This document shows, piece after piece, positions 16,743-25,038 of a stretch of DNA of 54,482 nt. The notes under the pieces were generated by a model. It worked only from the letters and a program-made list of their open reading frames with translations, ran no database searches and was not told the origin of the DNA. Position numbers and translations under genes: made by a program. The stretch is from Acidobacteria bacterium Mor1. Its GTDB lineage: Bacteria > Acidobacteriota > Polarisedimenticolia > Polarisedimenticolales > Polarisedimenticolaceae. Location of the stretch: the NCBI GenBank assembly GCA_001664505.1, contig CP011806.1, forward strand, positions 628,842 to 683,323, read 5' to 3'. The number at the start of each line of letters is the position of its first letter. Position 1 is the first letter of the stretch.

Positions 16743-18341
16743 CTAGCCTTTGGGGGCCGCGGCCTTGACCTCGTCGCTGGCTTGGTCGGCGTAGCGCTCG
16801 AAGCTCTCCCTGAACATCCCCGCCAGCTTCTTGGCCTGGGCATCGTAGGCGTCGCCGTCACTCCAGGTGTTGCGCGGATTCAGCAACTCACCGGGAACGC
16901 CGGGCACCTCGGCCGGGATATTGAGCCCGAACACCGGGTCCGGCTTGCAGTTCGCGGCGTCGATCTTCCCGTCGAGCAGGGCGCGGATCATCGCCCGGGT
17001 ATGGGGGATGGCGATCCGTTCGCCGGTACCGTAGGCCCCGCCGGTCCATCCGGTGTTGACCAGCCAGACCTTGGGGGTGTGCTCCCGGATCTTCTCGCCG
17101 AGCATCGTGGCGTAGCGGGTCGGGTGCATCGGCAGGAACGGCTCGCCGAAGCAGGCGCTGAAGGTCGCCTTGGGCTCGGTGATGCCTCGTTCGGTGCCGG
17201 CGACCTTGGCGGTGTATCCACAAAGGAAGAAGTACATCGCCTGGGCCGGGTCGAGATGGGAGATCGGAGGAAGCACGCCGAAGGCATCGGCCGTGAGGAA
17301 CACGATGTTGCGCGGGTGCCCGGCGTGGCCGTCGAGGACCACGTTGGGCAGGTGGGTCACCGGATAGGCACCGCGGGTGTTCTCGGTCACGCTGGCGTCG
17401 TCGAGATCCAGTTTGCGGCTGACCTCGTCGATGGTGACGTTCTCCAGCACCGTGCCGAAGCGTTGGGTGGTGGAGTAGATCTCCGGCTCGTGGTCCGGGT
17501 TGAGCCGGATCATCTTGGCGTAGCAACCGCCCTCGAAATTGAAGACGCCGTGGTCGCTCCAGCCGTGCTCGTCGTCGCCGATCAGCGGGCGCTCGGGGTC
17601 GGCGGAGAGTGTGGTCTTGCCGGTGCCGGACAGGCCGAAGAACAGGGCGGTGTCTCCACCCTTGCCCACGTTGGCCGAGCAGTGCATCGGCAACACGCCC
17701 TGGAGCGGGAGCAGGTAGTTCAACAGGGTGAAGATCGACTTCTTGATCTCGCCCGCGTAGATCGTTCCGCCGATCAGGATGATCTTGCGGGTGAAGTTCA
17801 ACATGACGAACGCTTCGGAGCGGGTGCCGTCCCGGTCCGGTTCGGCGCGGAAGCTCGGAGCGTGAACGATGGAGAACTTCGGATCGTGGGAGGCCAGCTC
17901 GGCGTCGTCGTCGATGCGCACGAACATGTTCCGCGCGAACATCGCATGCCAGGGGCTCTCGCTGACGAGTCGAATCGGAAGCCGATGAGACGCGTCGGTG
18001 CCGCCATAGAGGTCCTCGACGTAGAGGTCCGGCTGAGCGGCGAGGTGGTCACGGACCCGATCGTAGAGCGCGTCGAAGACCGCCGGCTCGATCGGTTGGT
18101 TGACCGGGCCCCAGGCGACGTTCTCTTCCACCGAGGCGTCGCGGACCACGAACTTGTCCTTGGGTGACCGGCCGGTGTACGGCGCCGTGCTCACCACCAG
18201 CGCGCCGCCGCGGGCGATGGTGCCCTCGTTGCGCCGGATGGTGTGCTCGTAGAGCTGCGGTTCGAGCAGGTTCCAGTGTGTCCGGCCCGTGGCGCCCTCG
18301 AGGCCCAGCGCGCTCAGATCGGTACCCCTCGGATTGTCCAT
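16743..18341 (-). CDS. pckA: Phosphoenolpyruvate carboxykinase (ATP)
   Basis: A 532-residue ATP-type PEPCK that interconverts oxaloacetate and phosphoenolpyruvate in gluconeogenesis. Visible motifs are the N-terminal [10 protein letters not shown] substrate-binding stretch (55-64), the P-loop [11 protein letters not shown] (236-246) and kinase-2 motif GDDEHGW (255-261). Length is typical (about 530-540). ATG 18341 is preceded by GAGGTGGGGG, a fair ribosome site. It is a monocistronic unit between convergent tagF and divergent rnd. The A/T-rich patch at about 18381-18412 likely carries its promoter, but I cannot place boxes with confidence. Confidence 0.97.
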   Translation of the reverse strand: MDNPRGTDLSALGLEGATGRTHWNLLEPQLYEHTIRRNEGTIARGGALVVSTAPYTGRSPKDKFVVRDASVEENVAWGPVNQPIEPAVFDALYDRVRDHLAAQPDLYVEDLYGGTDASHRLPIRLVSESPWHAMFARNMFVRIDDDAELASHDPKFSIVHAPSFRAEPDRDGTRSEAFVMLNFTRKIILIGGTIYAGEIKKSIFTLLNYLLPLQGVLPMHCSANVGKGGDTALFFGLSGTGKTTLSADPERPLIGDDEHGWSDHGVFNFEGGCYAKMIRLNPDHEPEIYSTTQRFGTVLENVTIDEVSRKLDLDDASVTENTRGAYPVTHLPNVVLDGHAGHPRNIVFLTADAFGVLPPISHLDPAQAMYFFLCGYTAKVAGTERGITEPKATFSACFGEPFLPMHPTRYATMLGEKIREHTPKVWLVNTGWTGGAYGTGERIAIPHTRAMIRALLDGKIDAANCKPDPVFGLNIPAEVPGVPGELLNPRNTWSDGDAYDAQAKKLAGMFRESFERYADQASDEVKAAAPKG

Positions 18342-18462
18342 GCCCCCACCTCGTCGGCCGTCCCGGCATCGGGCAGCGCGGAATCAACGTTTAGTAAAGA
18401 AAGCAGGATAGCGCGCGGGCCCGATGTTGAAAAGGGCCGGAAAACAGCCTCGGGAGCCGGGC

Positions 18463-18491
18463 TTGACGGGTCGCCCGGGGCCCTCTAACGT
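18463..18491 (+). promoter_or_regulatory. Candidate promoter for rnd, leaderless
   Basis: TTGACG (18463-18468), a 17-nt spacer and TAACGT (18486-18491) end 5 nt before ATG 18497, with a second ATG at 18500. Transcription would start at the start codon itself. No ribosome-binding sequence exists upstream, consistent with a leaderless mRNA. Confidence 0.5.
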
Positions 18492-18496
18492 CCTCG

Positions 18497-19618
18497 ATGA
18501 TGAGTGACGAGGTACGCTGGATCTCGGGGAATCGGGAGCTGTCCGAGGCGGTCTCCCGGGTGGGGAACGGGCCGCTGGCCATCGACACCGAAGCGGATTC
18601 CCTGCACCACTACCAGGAGAAGGTCTGCCTGATCCAGCTGAGCTTCGGCGGGCAGGACTATCTCTTCGATCCCCTGGAAGGGGAGGCCCCCCAGGCTCTC
18701 GGCCCGCTGCTCGAGGATCCGGCGGTTCCGAAGCTTCTTCACGGGGCAGATTACGACCTGCGCATCCTGGATCGGGATTTCGGCTTCGCTGTTCGGGGCG
18801 TCTTCGACACGATGATCGCCGCCCGGCTGACCGGAGAACGCGCCTTCGGCCTGGCGGCCCTGCTGGACAAACACATCGGCGTGACGCTGGACAAACGTTT
18901 TCAGCGGGCCGACTGGTCTCGGCGGCCGCTGTCCGACGAGATGATCCGCTACGCGGTGATGGACACCCGCTACCTGGACCGGCTGGTCGGCCTGCTCGAG
19001 GAGAAACTTCGCGAGCTGGGGCGGACCGAATGGGCCCGGGAGGAATTCGAGCGGCTCGAGCAGGTGCGCTGGAAGGGGGGCAAAGAGGGAGAGCCCTTCA
19101 TGCGGGTCAAGGGTGCCCGGCGCCTGCGGCGGGAGGGGCTCGCGGCACTCCGGGAGCTCTGGACGCTGCGGGATGCCCGCGCCCGGGAGCGTGACGTGCC
19201 GGTGTTCAAGGTCATGCGGGATCCGGTGCTCGTCGAGCTCGCCCGGGTGCGCCCCCGCCGGCGAGGCCAGCTCCAGGAGGTCGAAGGGTTGCCGCGCAAC
19301 TGGCTGCGTCCGTCGGCCGCCGAGGCGATCCTGGCGGCCATCGAGGCGGCGGCCGGTGCCGACCTGGACAGCTTGCCGAGCTTCGACCGCAAGCCGCGGC
19401 CGATTCGGGCCGAGGGCTTCGACGGACGGGTCAAGCAGCTGATGAAGGCCCGGGATTCCGTGGCCGAGGAGCTGGACCTGGACCCGACGCTGCTGGCCAA
19501 CCGTGAGACCATGGAGACGATCCAGGGACGGTTGGACGACGGCAAAGCGCCCCTGGAGCTGGACGACCTCCGGCGCTGGCAGGCGGAACTCCTGGCGCCG
19601 CTGGTTCGCTCCGGCTGA
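18497..19618 (+). CDS. rnd: Ribonuclease D
   Basis: A 373-residue 3'-5' exoribonuclease for tRNA and stable RNA maturation. The DEDDy exonuclease residues are visible: I-D-T-E near residue 32, H-G-A-D-Y-D at about 83-88, and YAVMDTRYL (Tyr..Asp) near 152-160. HRDC helices follow at about 205-285 and a second, weaker one at 300-373, giving normal RNase D length. The start is ATG 18497 or ATG 18500; neither has a Shine-Dalgarno, but a promoter ends just upstream. Divergent from pckA; the next gene begins 53 nt downstream. Confidence 0.93.
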   Translation: MMSDEVRWISGNRELSEAVSRVGNGPLAIDTEADSLHHYQEKVCLIQLSFGGQDYLFDPLEGEAPQALGPLLEDPAVPKLLHGADYDLRILDRDFGFAVRGVFDTMIAARLTGERAFGLAALLDKHIGVTLDKRFQRADWSRRPLSDEMIRYAVMDTRYLDRLVGLLEEKLRELGRTEWAREEFERLEQVRWKGGKEGEPFMRVKGARRLRREGLAALRELWTLRDARARERDVPVFKVMRDPVLVELARVRPRRRGQLQEVEGLPRNWLRPSAAEAILAAIEAAAGADLDSLPSFDRKPRPIRAEGFDGRVKQLMKARDSVAEELDLDPTLLANRETMETIQGRLDDGKAPLELDDLRRWQAELLAPLVRSG

Positions 19619-19671
19619 GGGCGCGGGTACGTCTTTCCGGAGGTTCGGCCGTATCAAGGGGTGTGTCAGCC

Positions 19672-20673
19672 ATGGGAGACAAGACCTTGAAGCTCGCGCC
19701 CGCGGAGTCGAGGGTGAGCCCGTTCGGCCGGATGACCCTGCTCCTTCCCCTTATTTTCGCCTTTTCCGCCCACCCTTGGGCAGGGCTTTCAGCCTCTGCC
19801 CGGGCCGCAGAGCCCGAAGTGGCCGAGATCGCCACCACCGAGGCCACCGGGCAATCGGCGGGCACCGCCTGGCTCGGTGTCCTGGTCCGGGATGCCGTGG
19901 ACGGTGGCGTCCAGGTGGTCGCGGTGGTCCCCGGAGGCCCCGCGTCCCGGGTGCGCCTGCGGGATGGCGACCTGCTGCTGACGGTCAACGGCGAACAGTT
20001 GGTGGGGCCGGATGCCCTGGGAACAGCCCTGCGTGAGGTCCGTCCCGGCGAAGCGGTGCGGGTGGAGGTTCTGCGCGACGGCGAGCGGCTGAGGCGTGAG
20101 GTGCTGGCGGCACCCCGGCCGTTCCAGGTCCAACGTTCCCAGACGCCGATTCGGGAGCTGGCCGTGGCCGGCTTGCGGCTCCCCCCCGGCGAATCAGGGC
20201 TCCTGGGGGCCCGTGTCGAGGGCATCACGCCTGAACTCCGGCGGCACTACGGCGCTCCCGAGGGGGCCGGCGTCCTGGTTACCCGGGTTCGTGAAGGGAG
20301 CCTCTCGGGCCGGGCCGGTGTCGAGGTCGGCGACGTGCTGGTCAAGGTCGGGGAGCAGCTGGTCGAGCGCGAGGGGGACCTTCAGACCTCCCGCTGGATC
20401 CAGCAGGCGGTCCAGGGTTCCCTGGAGCTGCATGTGATCCGCGGCGGGAAACCTCGGAGCTTGTCTGCCGAGGTGGTCGCGGCATACCCTGGGGCGACGG
20501 GTTCTGTCCCCGTCGAACGCTCGCGCCTCCGACAGCGGATCGAACGGACTCGAAGCGAGCTGAACAGCATCCGCCGCCGGTCCGCCGCCCTGGAGGCGGA
20601 GCTCAAGCGGCTGGAGGACGCCCTTGCAGCCTCCGAGAACGCATCCTCCGCTAGCGAGGACGCCCCGAACTAG
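19672..20673 (+). CDS. Secreted protein with two PDZ domains
   Basis: A 333-residue exported protein. I prefer ATG 19672 (AAGGGG about 10 nt upstream) to GTG 19663, which lies too close to that site. A signal peptide spans about 1-48, with hydrophobic core MTLLLPLIFAFSA and likely cleavage near ARAAEP. Two PDZ domains follow, about 60-140 (GVLVRDAVDGGVQVVAVVPGG, GDLLLTVNG) and 165-255 (AGVLVTRVREGS, GDVLVKVG), and a C-terminal coiled coil (about 280-325). There is no protease domain, unlike DegP/HtrA, so this is an adaptor or sensor in the periplasm. It overlaps the next gene by 50 nt. Confidence 0.82.
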   Translation: MGDKTLKLAPAESRVSPFGRMTLLLPLIFAFSAHPWAGLSASARAAEPEVAEIATTEATGQSAGTAWLGVLVRDAVDGGVQVVAVVPGGPASRVRLRDGDLLLTVNGEQLVGPDALGTALREVRPGEAVRVEVLRDGERLRREVLAAPRPFQVQRSQTPIRELAVAGLRLPPGESGLLGARVEGITPELRRHYGAPEGAGVLVTRVREGSLSGRAGVEVGDVLVKVGEQLVEREGDLQTSRWIQQAVQGSLELHVIRGGKPRSLSAEVVAAYPGATGSVPVERSRLRQRIERTRSELNSIRRRSAALEAELKRLEDALAASENASSASEDAPN

Positions 20674-22381
20674 CCCTTTCGCGGCGCAGCGGCGCCCGCT
20701 GCTTACCCTCTTCTGCTTGTTGCTCTGCGGATTCACACCGGCCGGCAGCGGTTTGCTCGCTGACGACGAGACGGCGTACCTGCAAAGCGATCTGACCGCG
20801 GACGTGCTGGCGGCGCTGGCTGCACGGGAGAACAGCGCTCCCGTACTGGACGCCATCTTCGCCTCGGCCCGCCCGTACCTGTTCGCCGCCGGGGCGGTCA
20901 CGATCCAGACAGATCGGCGCTGGTTCCAGACGCTTCCGCCGGACCGGCCCGACAGTCCGCTGATGGTGGTCCGGCGCTGGCCCGGAGACAGCCTGCTGGC
21001 CTTCTACCCGATCGAGATTCCCGGCCCGCCGGATGACGGTCCGGCCGTATCGATCCCCGGGTTCGAGGTCGAGGAGCGGGTCGCGGACCCGTCGGAGACG
21101 GCCCCGCTGCGGATCGCCTGGCACGGACGGATCGCCGGGGAGTTGGGCGCCCACCCGGCCACCTGGTGGGAGGAGCCCGTAGGCGAAGGCTTCCGTCTCG
21201 GTGTGCTCGGCGTGGCCGGGGACGGGGGCTTCGGCATGGCCGGCCACCACAGTCTGCGCCGGGAGTTGGCCGCGGCGGTCAAACGAATCGAGCTGATTCC
21301 CGAGGCCTTCTCGCGGGTGCCCCAGGTGGGCGCCGGAAACGAGGTTTCGCTGCCGACCCTCGATGTGCCTCCCGCCGATGCCCGGGAGAGCGACGATCCC
21401 TGGCAGATCGCCGAGGGGCCGGACTTCACCATCGGATTGCCTCCGGGGTTTCGCCTGCGCCGGCTGGATTTCGAGGGGTTGGTCACGCCCCGCCCGGTCG
21501 AGGATGCGCTGCTCTGGTTCCGCGGGGCGTTCGTCGATCGGGACGACAAGCCGGTTGTGGTGGGCGGGCTGAGCCGCGCAGGCTACGTCGCCCGGATCAG
21601 CGAACCGGACGCCGATTGGTTCCCCGGCAAGAGCGCCCCACGAGGCGCCCCCGACGCGTCCCTGGTGGCGGGCTTCGAGTACCCGTTGATCAAGGATTGG
21701 ACGAACTGCCAGGACGGCCGGGCCGAACGCTGGAACGAGCCGGCTTTCGGGGACTGGGTCGTCTTCCGCATGCTCTGCTCCGGCGCCGGCGTCGAGATCG
21801 GTCTCCCGGTGAGCGAGGGGCGCACCTCCCTGGCGCTGTACTGGGTTCCGGCAACCTGGCGCGAAGCAGGGGAGTCGCCGGCTCCGCCGCCGATCGATCC
21901 GGCGAAACGGTTCGGCATCAAGTTCGACACCCTCCGGGGCAGCGAGCGAAGAGCACACCCGCTGACCGAGGGATATCTCGGCGTGCCCGGGTTGCGCCTG
22001 TCCCTGCCCAAGGACTGGTGGCCGGTCGCATCGCTGCGAACCCGGGACGGCTTTCCGGTGCAGCTGATCGGCAAACGGGGCGGCCGCTTCGGTCGACTGG
22101 AGCGACTCGACCCCGGCGATCCGCTGCTGGTCGAGGTCGCCTCGGAGGGGGCGGCGGACAGCGGCTGGCTCCGGGAAAAGCGCCCTCGGGCCTACCGCGC
22201 CGAGAGCGTGCATCACCGGGAGGACGGCACCTGGGTCTACGTCCATCCCGACGGCGACGGTTTCGTCCTGCGTCCCACGGCCAAGGGATTGCCCGAGGAC
22301 CAGCTGGGGGTGTGGGAGATCATGGCCCGTAGCGCATACCTGCTGAAACGAACGGACAAGCGGGAAGCCAAGAAGCGCTGA
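20624..22381 (+). CDS. Hypothetical secreted protein
   Basis: A 585-residue protein of unknown family. The TTG at 20624 has GGAGG 6 nt upstream, which supports it although it overlaps the preceding PDZ gene by 50 nt in another frame. Residues about 24-45 form a signal peptide (LLTLFCLLLCGFTPAGSGLLA). The mature part has no repeats or metal motif, many Trp and Asp/Gly turns, and looks like beta-rich modules. The overlap suggests translational coupling with the PDZ protein and joint work in the envelope. It ends just before a strong terminator. Confidence 0.72.
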   Translation: MQPPRTHPPLARTPRTSPFAAQRRPLLTLFCLLLCGFTPAGSGLLADDETAYLQSDLTADVLAALAARENSAPVLDAIFASARPYLFAAGAVTIQTDRRWFQTLPPDRPDSPLMVVRRWPGDSLLAFYPIEIPGPPDDGPAVSIPGFEVEERVADPSETAPLRIAWHGRIAGELGAHPATWWEEPVGEGFRLGVLGVAGDGGFGMAGHHSLRRELAAAVKRIELIPEAFSRVPQVGAGNEVSLPTLDVPPADARESDDPWQIAEGPDFTIGLPPGFRLRRLDFEGLVTPRPVEDALLWFRGAFVDRDDKPVVVGGLSRAGYVARISEPDADWFPGKSAPRGAPDASLVAGFEYPLIKDWTNCQDGRAERWNEPAFGDWVVFRMLCSGAGVEIGLPVSEGRTSLALYWVPATWREAGESPAPPPIDPAKRFGIKFDTLRGSERRAHPLTEGYLGVPGLRLSLPKDWWPVASLRTRDGFPVQLIGKRGGRFGRLERLDPGDPLLVEVASEGAADSGWLREKRPRAYRAESVHHREDGTWVYVHPDGDGFVLRPTAKGLPEDQLGVWEIMARSAYLLKRTDKREAKKR

Positions 22382-22396
22382 GAAGTCCGGAAGCCG

Positions 22397-22430
22397 GGGA
22401 AGGAAAGAAGCCCGGGAAGGAAAGAAGCCC
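22397..22430. repeat. Perfect 17-bp tandem duplication
   Basis: Units 22397-22413 and 22414-22430 (GGGAAGGAAAGAAGCCC) are identical. They lie between the stop of the secreted protein and the terminator and have no obvious role. Confidence 0.85.
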
Positions 22431-22440
22431 CGCAAAGAAA

Positions 22441-22475
22441 AAGGCCGCGGAGCGCTCTGCTCCGCGGCCTTTCTT
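22441..22475 (+). terminator. Strong bidirectional intrinsic terminator
   Basis: A perfect 13-bp stem (22441-22453 with 22459-22471; AAGGCCGCGGAGC and its complement) has a 5-nt loop, followed by TTCTT on the plus strand and a T-rich tail (complement of AAAGAAAAA) on the minus strand. It ends the rightward PDZ/secreted pair and the leftward gene starting at 22852. Confidence 0.92.
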
Positions 22476-22504
22476 GTGATCGAACGTGGGTGTTCGAGCG
22501 GGGC

Positions 22505-22852
22505 CTACTCGTCGCCCTCTTCGAGGAGACGGATCAGGCTCTTCATCTCGGCCTCGGCCTTGGCCACGGTCTTGACTTCGATCTTGCCGCCGTTACCGCC
22601 GCCCAGTCCGCTGAGCGGGCTGCTCATGCGATCACCGCTCATCACGGTGGGACGTCCCGGAATCGCGATCGGGCCCGGCAGGGGCAATTCAATGCTCTCC
22701 TTCTCGAGGAAGGGGAGCTGCTCCATGCGGATTGCGCCGTTTTGACGGTGAGTCTCTTCCACCAGATCGGAAAGCGGCGGTGTTTCCTCAGCCATGACGC
22801 CGGTCGAGGCGGCGAGGCCGGCCACCAGGGCCAGCAAAATCAGCTTACGCAT
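22505..22852 (-). CDS. Small exported protein
   Basis: A 115-residue protein with a clear signal peptide (MRKLILLALVAGLAASTGVMA). I place the start at ATG 22852, 7 nt after AAGGAGG, rather than further upstream. The mature chain is Pro/Gly-rich in the middle and ends in an acidic helix (about 85-115). No Cys and no recognisable domain. It converges on the bidirectional terminator and appears to be monocistronic. Confidence 0.75.
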   Translation of the reverse strand: MRKLILLALVAGLAASTGVMAEETPPLSDLVEETHRQNGAIRMEQLPFLEKESIELPLPGPIAIPGRPTVMSGDRMSSPLSGLGGGNGGKIEVKTVAKAEAEMKSLIRLLEEGDE

Positions 22853-22960
22853 CACGATTCCTCCTTCAGTGAGCACCCTCCGCGTCGTTTATACGCCGAT
22901 CGAGGGCATTCTGACAAGAGGGCCCTGAATGTGGCGGTCACGGGGCGGTCACGGGGCGGT

Positions 22961-23623
22961 TCAGCCGCCCGGTGCCAGGGCGGGGAGGAGCTCGGCAAGG
23001 CTGGCGAAGACCGGCTCGCCCGTGGCGAGGAGCTGTTCCCGGGTGGAAGAGCCCCCTTCCACCAGGGCGACATGGACATCGGCTTGCCGCCCGCTCTCGA
23101 CGTCCAGCACCATGTCGCCGACGTAGAGCGCCTGATGCGGGGCGACCCCCATCAGCTCGAGGCAGCGTCGAATCATGGTCGGCTCGGGCTTGGTCGAACC
23201 GACGATGTCGGGGCCGAGGACATCGGCAAAGTGGTGGCCGATCCCGAGGCTCTCGACGATGGCCCGGCCGAATCGTGCGGGCTTGTTGCTGGCCACGGTC
23301 ATCGGGAGATCCCGCTTGTCCAGGCTCGCCAGGGCTTCCGCCACTCCCGGCAGCAGGTGCGTCGCGCCGGCGAAGACCTCGGCGTAGCGTTCGCGAAAAA
23401 GGCGCACCCCCTCGGCCACGTTGTCTGCTCCCAGGGAGTCGGCGATCAGCGACTCCAGTCCACGGCCGACGGTGCGACGAACCTCGACATCCGAGAGCGG
23501 GGCCAGATCAAAGCAGTGTCGCGCGTGGTTGAGGCTTTCGCCGATGGCGGCGTAGGAGTCGACCAGTGTTCCGTCCAGGTCGAAGACCAGTCCCCGGATG
23601 TCGGAAGGAAGTACGACGCTCAT
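22961..23623 (-). CDS. gph: HAD hydrolase, phosphoglycolate-phosphatase-like
   Basis: A 220-residue HAD-superfamily phosphatase. Motif I is DLDGTLVDS (D15, D17), motif II lies in TVASNKPAR (about 111-119), motif III lysine is in STKPEP, and motif IV is YVGDMVLDVE. The cap is the small helical subdomain of the Gph/PGP branch. Likely reaction is hydrolysis of 2-phosphoglycolate produced in DNA repair; related sugar phosphates are possible. It follows the small Cys protein gene after 13 nt and probably shares its transcript. The C-terminus is followed by three short near-repeats of GCGGTCACGGG (22934-22966). Confidence 0.83.
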   Translation of the reverse strand: MSVVLPSDIRGLVFDLDGTLVDSYAAIGESLNHARHCFDLAPLSDVEVRRTVGRGLESLIADSLGADNVAEGVRLFRERYAEVFAGATHLLPGVAEALASLDKRDLPMTVASNKPARFGRAIVESLGIGHHFADVLGPDIVGSTKPEPTMIRRCLELMGVAPHQALYVGDMVLDVESGRQADVHVALVEGGSSTREQLLATGEPVFASLAELLPALAPGG

Positions 23624-23636
23624 GCGGGGCGGGTGA

Positions 23637-23879
23637 TCAGTCGCAGGGGACGTAGCGCAGCCGGGACTCGAGGACCCGGGTTTGGTGGCGCTTCAGGTTG
23701 AAGCGACCCTGTTCGCAGTCGAGGCATCCAGCCGAGGTGCGGAAACGGGTGCGCACCGCGCAGTCGAGGGAGGCATACCAGACGCCGTAGCGCAGACAGA
23801 AGAAGTCATCCCCCGGTTGGGGACGGGCTTCCGGCCGGCTGCAGGGCCGCTCATCTGCGTCGGGTTTCGGCGTGGCCAC
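23637..23879 (-). CDS. Small Cys-rich protein
   Basis: An 80-residue protein starting at GTG 23879, 5 nt after GAGGAG. It contains six Cys, including a C-x2-C (CLDC) and a later CysAsp C-terminus, plus an Arg/Phe-rich core (TRFRTS). The arrangement suggests a small zinc-binding fold. I do not know its function. It is upstream of and likely co-transcribed with the HAD phosphatase. Confidence 0.7.
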   Translation of the reverse strand: MATPKPDADERPCSRPEARPQPGDDFFCLRYGVWYASLDCAVRTRFRTSAGCLDCEQGRFNLKRHQTRVLESRLRYVPCD

Positions 23880-23919
23880 GTCGACTCCTCAGGGCCTTCC
23901 TTTCAAGGTCGAAGCGAAC

Positions 23920-23925
23920 AATATA
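23920..23925 (-). promoter_or_regulatory. Candidate -10 element for the small Cys-protein gene
   Basis: TATATT on the minus strand, 41 nt before GTG 23879, in the 97-nt divergent gap to asd. A -35 is not evident. The plus strand reads ATATAGCAT here and may serve asd. Confidence 0.3.
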
Positions 23926-23976
23926 GCATGGGGACCGTAGGTTCCGGATCGGCCGGGACCCGCGGAGAGACAGACC

Positions 23977-25038
23977 TTGCAGCGCTACCGCGTCGGGATT
24001 CTGGGGGCCACCGGCCTCGTCGGTCAACGCCTGATCGAGGGCCTTTCGAACCATGACTGGTTCGAGATTGCCGGCCTCGCGGCATCGGAACGTTCCGCGG
24101 GCAAAACCTACGGCGAAGCCTGCGGCTGGGTCCTGGGGTCCGCGATGCCCGATCCGGTTTCCCGCATGACCGTCACCCGGTGCGACCCCGCCGCCCTGGA
24201 CGGCTGCGACCTGGTGTTCTCGGCCCTGGATCGACCGGTGGCTGCCGAGGTCGAACCGGAGTTTGCCCGGGCGGGTTTCGCGGTGGTGAGCAACGCCTCC
24301 GCCTTTCGACAGGCGCCGGACGTGCCTCTGGTCGTGCCCGAGGTCAACGCCGATCACCTGGCCATGGTCGAGCATCAAGGACATGGCGGCGGATTCATCG
24401 TGACCAACCCGAACTGTTCGGCCACCGGGCTCGTGCTTGCACTCGCGCCGCTGCACCGGGCGTTCGGCATCCGGCGTCTGTTCGTTTCGACCATGCAGGC
24501 GGTTTCCGGTGCGGGTACGGCGGGGCCGTCGGCCTTGCAGATGGTGGACAACGTCATTCCGTTCATTCCCGGCGAGGAGGAGAAGCTCGAAGAGGAGCTG
24601 AGCAAACTTCTCGGCGATCGTGACGGCGGAACCGTGCGGAAGATATCGATCCCGGTGTCCGCCCACTGTCATCGCGTGCCGACCATCGACGGACATCTCG
24701 AGGCGGTCTCCGTCGAACTCGAAGGGAATCCCTCCCCCGAGGACGCCATTGAATCCCTGCGTGCCTGGCGGGGACAGATCGAAGGGGATGGCCTCCCGAG
24801 CGCTCCGGCACAACCGGTCGAGGTCCGCATGGAGCCGGACCGTCCGCAGCCTCGCCTGGACCGGGATGCCGGCAAGGGCATGAGCGCCGTGGTCGGCCGC
24901 GTGCGGCCCTGCCCGCTACTGGGACTCAAGTTCGTCGTGCTGTCCCACAACGCCGTTCGCGGTGCGGCCGGCGGCACCTTGCTGAACGCCGAGCTGCTTG
25001 CCGCTCGCGGGTTGCTGCCGCGGAGGGACGGCAGGTGA
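23977..25038 (+). CDS. asd: Aspartate-semialdehyde dehydrogenase, archaeal/fungal type
   Basis: A 353-residue enzyme that reduces aspartyl-phosphate to aspartate semialdehyde, the branch point to lysine, methionine and threonine. The N-terminal NADP fold is GILGATGLVGQ (7-17), the catalytic Cys is C147 in NPNCSATG, and the conserved S-x-H-R-V-P reads SAHCHRVPT here (two residues inserted as Cys-His, usual for this branch). Sequence style matches the archaeal/fungal rather than the E. coli Asd branch. The start is TTG 23977 with GGAGAGA 6 nt upstream. It heads the lysine operon and overlaps lysC by 4 nt (GTGA). Confidence 0.94.
   Translation: MQRYRVGILGATGLVGQRLIEGLSNHDWFEIAGLAASERSAGKTYGEACGWVLGSAMPDPVSRMTVTRCDPAALDGCDLVFSALDRPVAAEVEPEFARAGFAVVSNASAFRQAPDVPLVVPEVNADHLAMVEHQGHGGGFIVTNPNCSATGLVLALAPLHRAFGIRRLFVSTMQAVSGAGTAGPSALQMVDNVIPFIPGEEEKLEEELSKLLGDRDGGTVRKISIPVSAHCHRVPTIDGHLEAVSVELEGNPSPEDAIESLRAWRGQIEGDGLPSAPAQPVEVRMEPDRPQPRLDRDAGKGMSAVVGRVRPCPLLGLKFVVLSHNAVRGAAGGTLLNAELLAARGLLPRRDGR

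Noticed and set aside
20651-22435. A 594-residue minus-strand open frame opposite the secreted-protein gene
   Set aside because: No signal or domain; the plus-strand gene has a good ribosome site and signal peptide.
23880-23976. Lysine riboswitch before the lysine operon
   Set aside because: The gap is only 97 nt and has no lysine-riboswitch core or extended helices.
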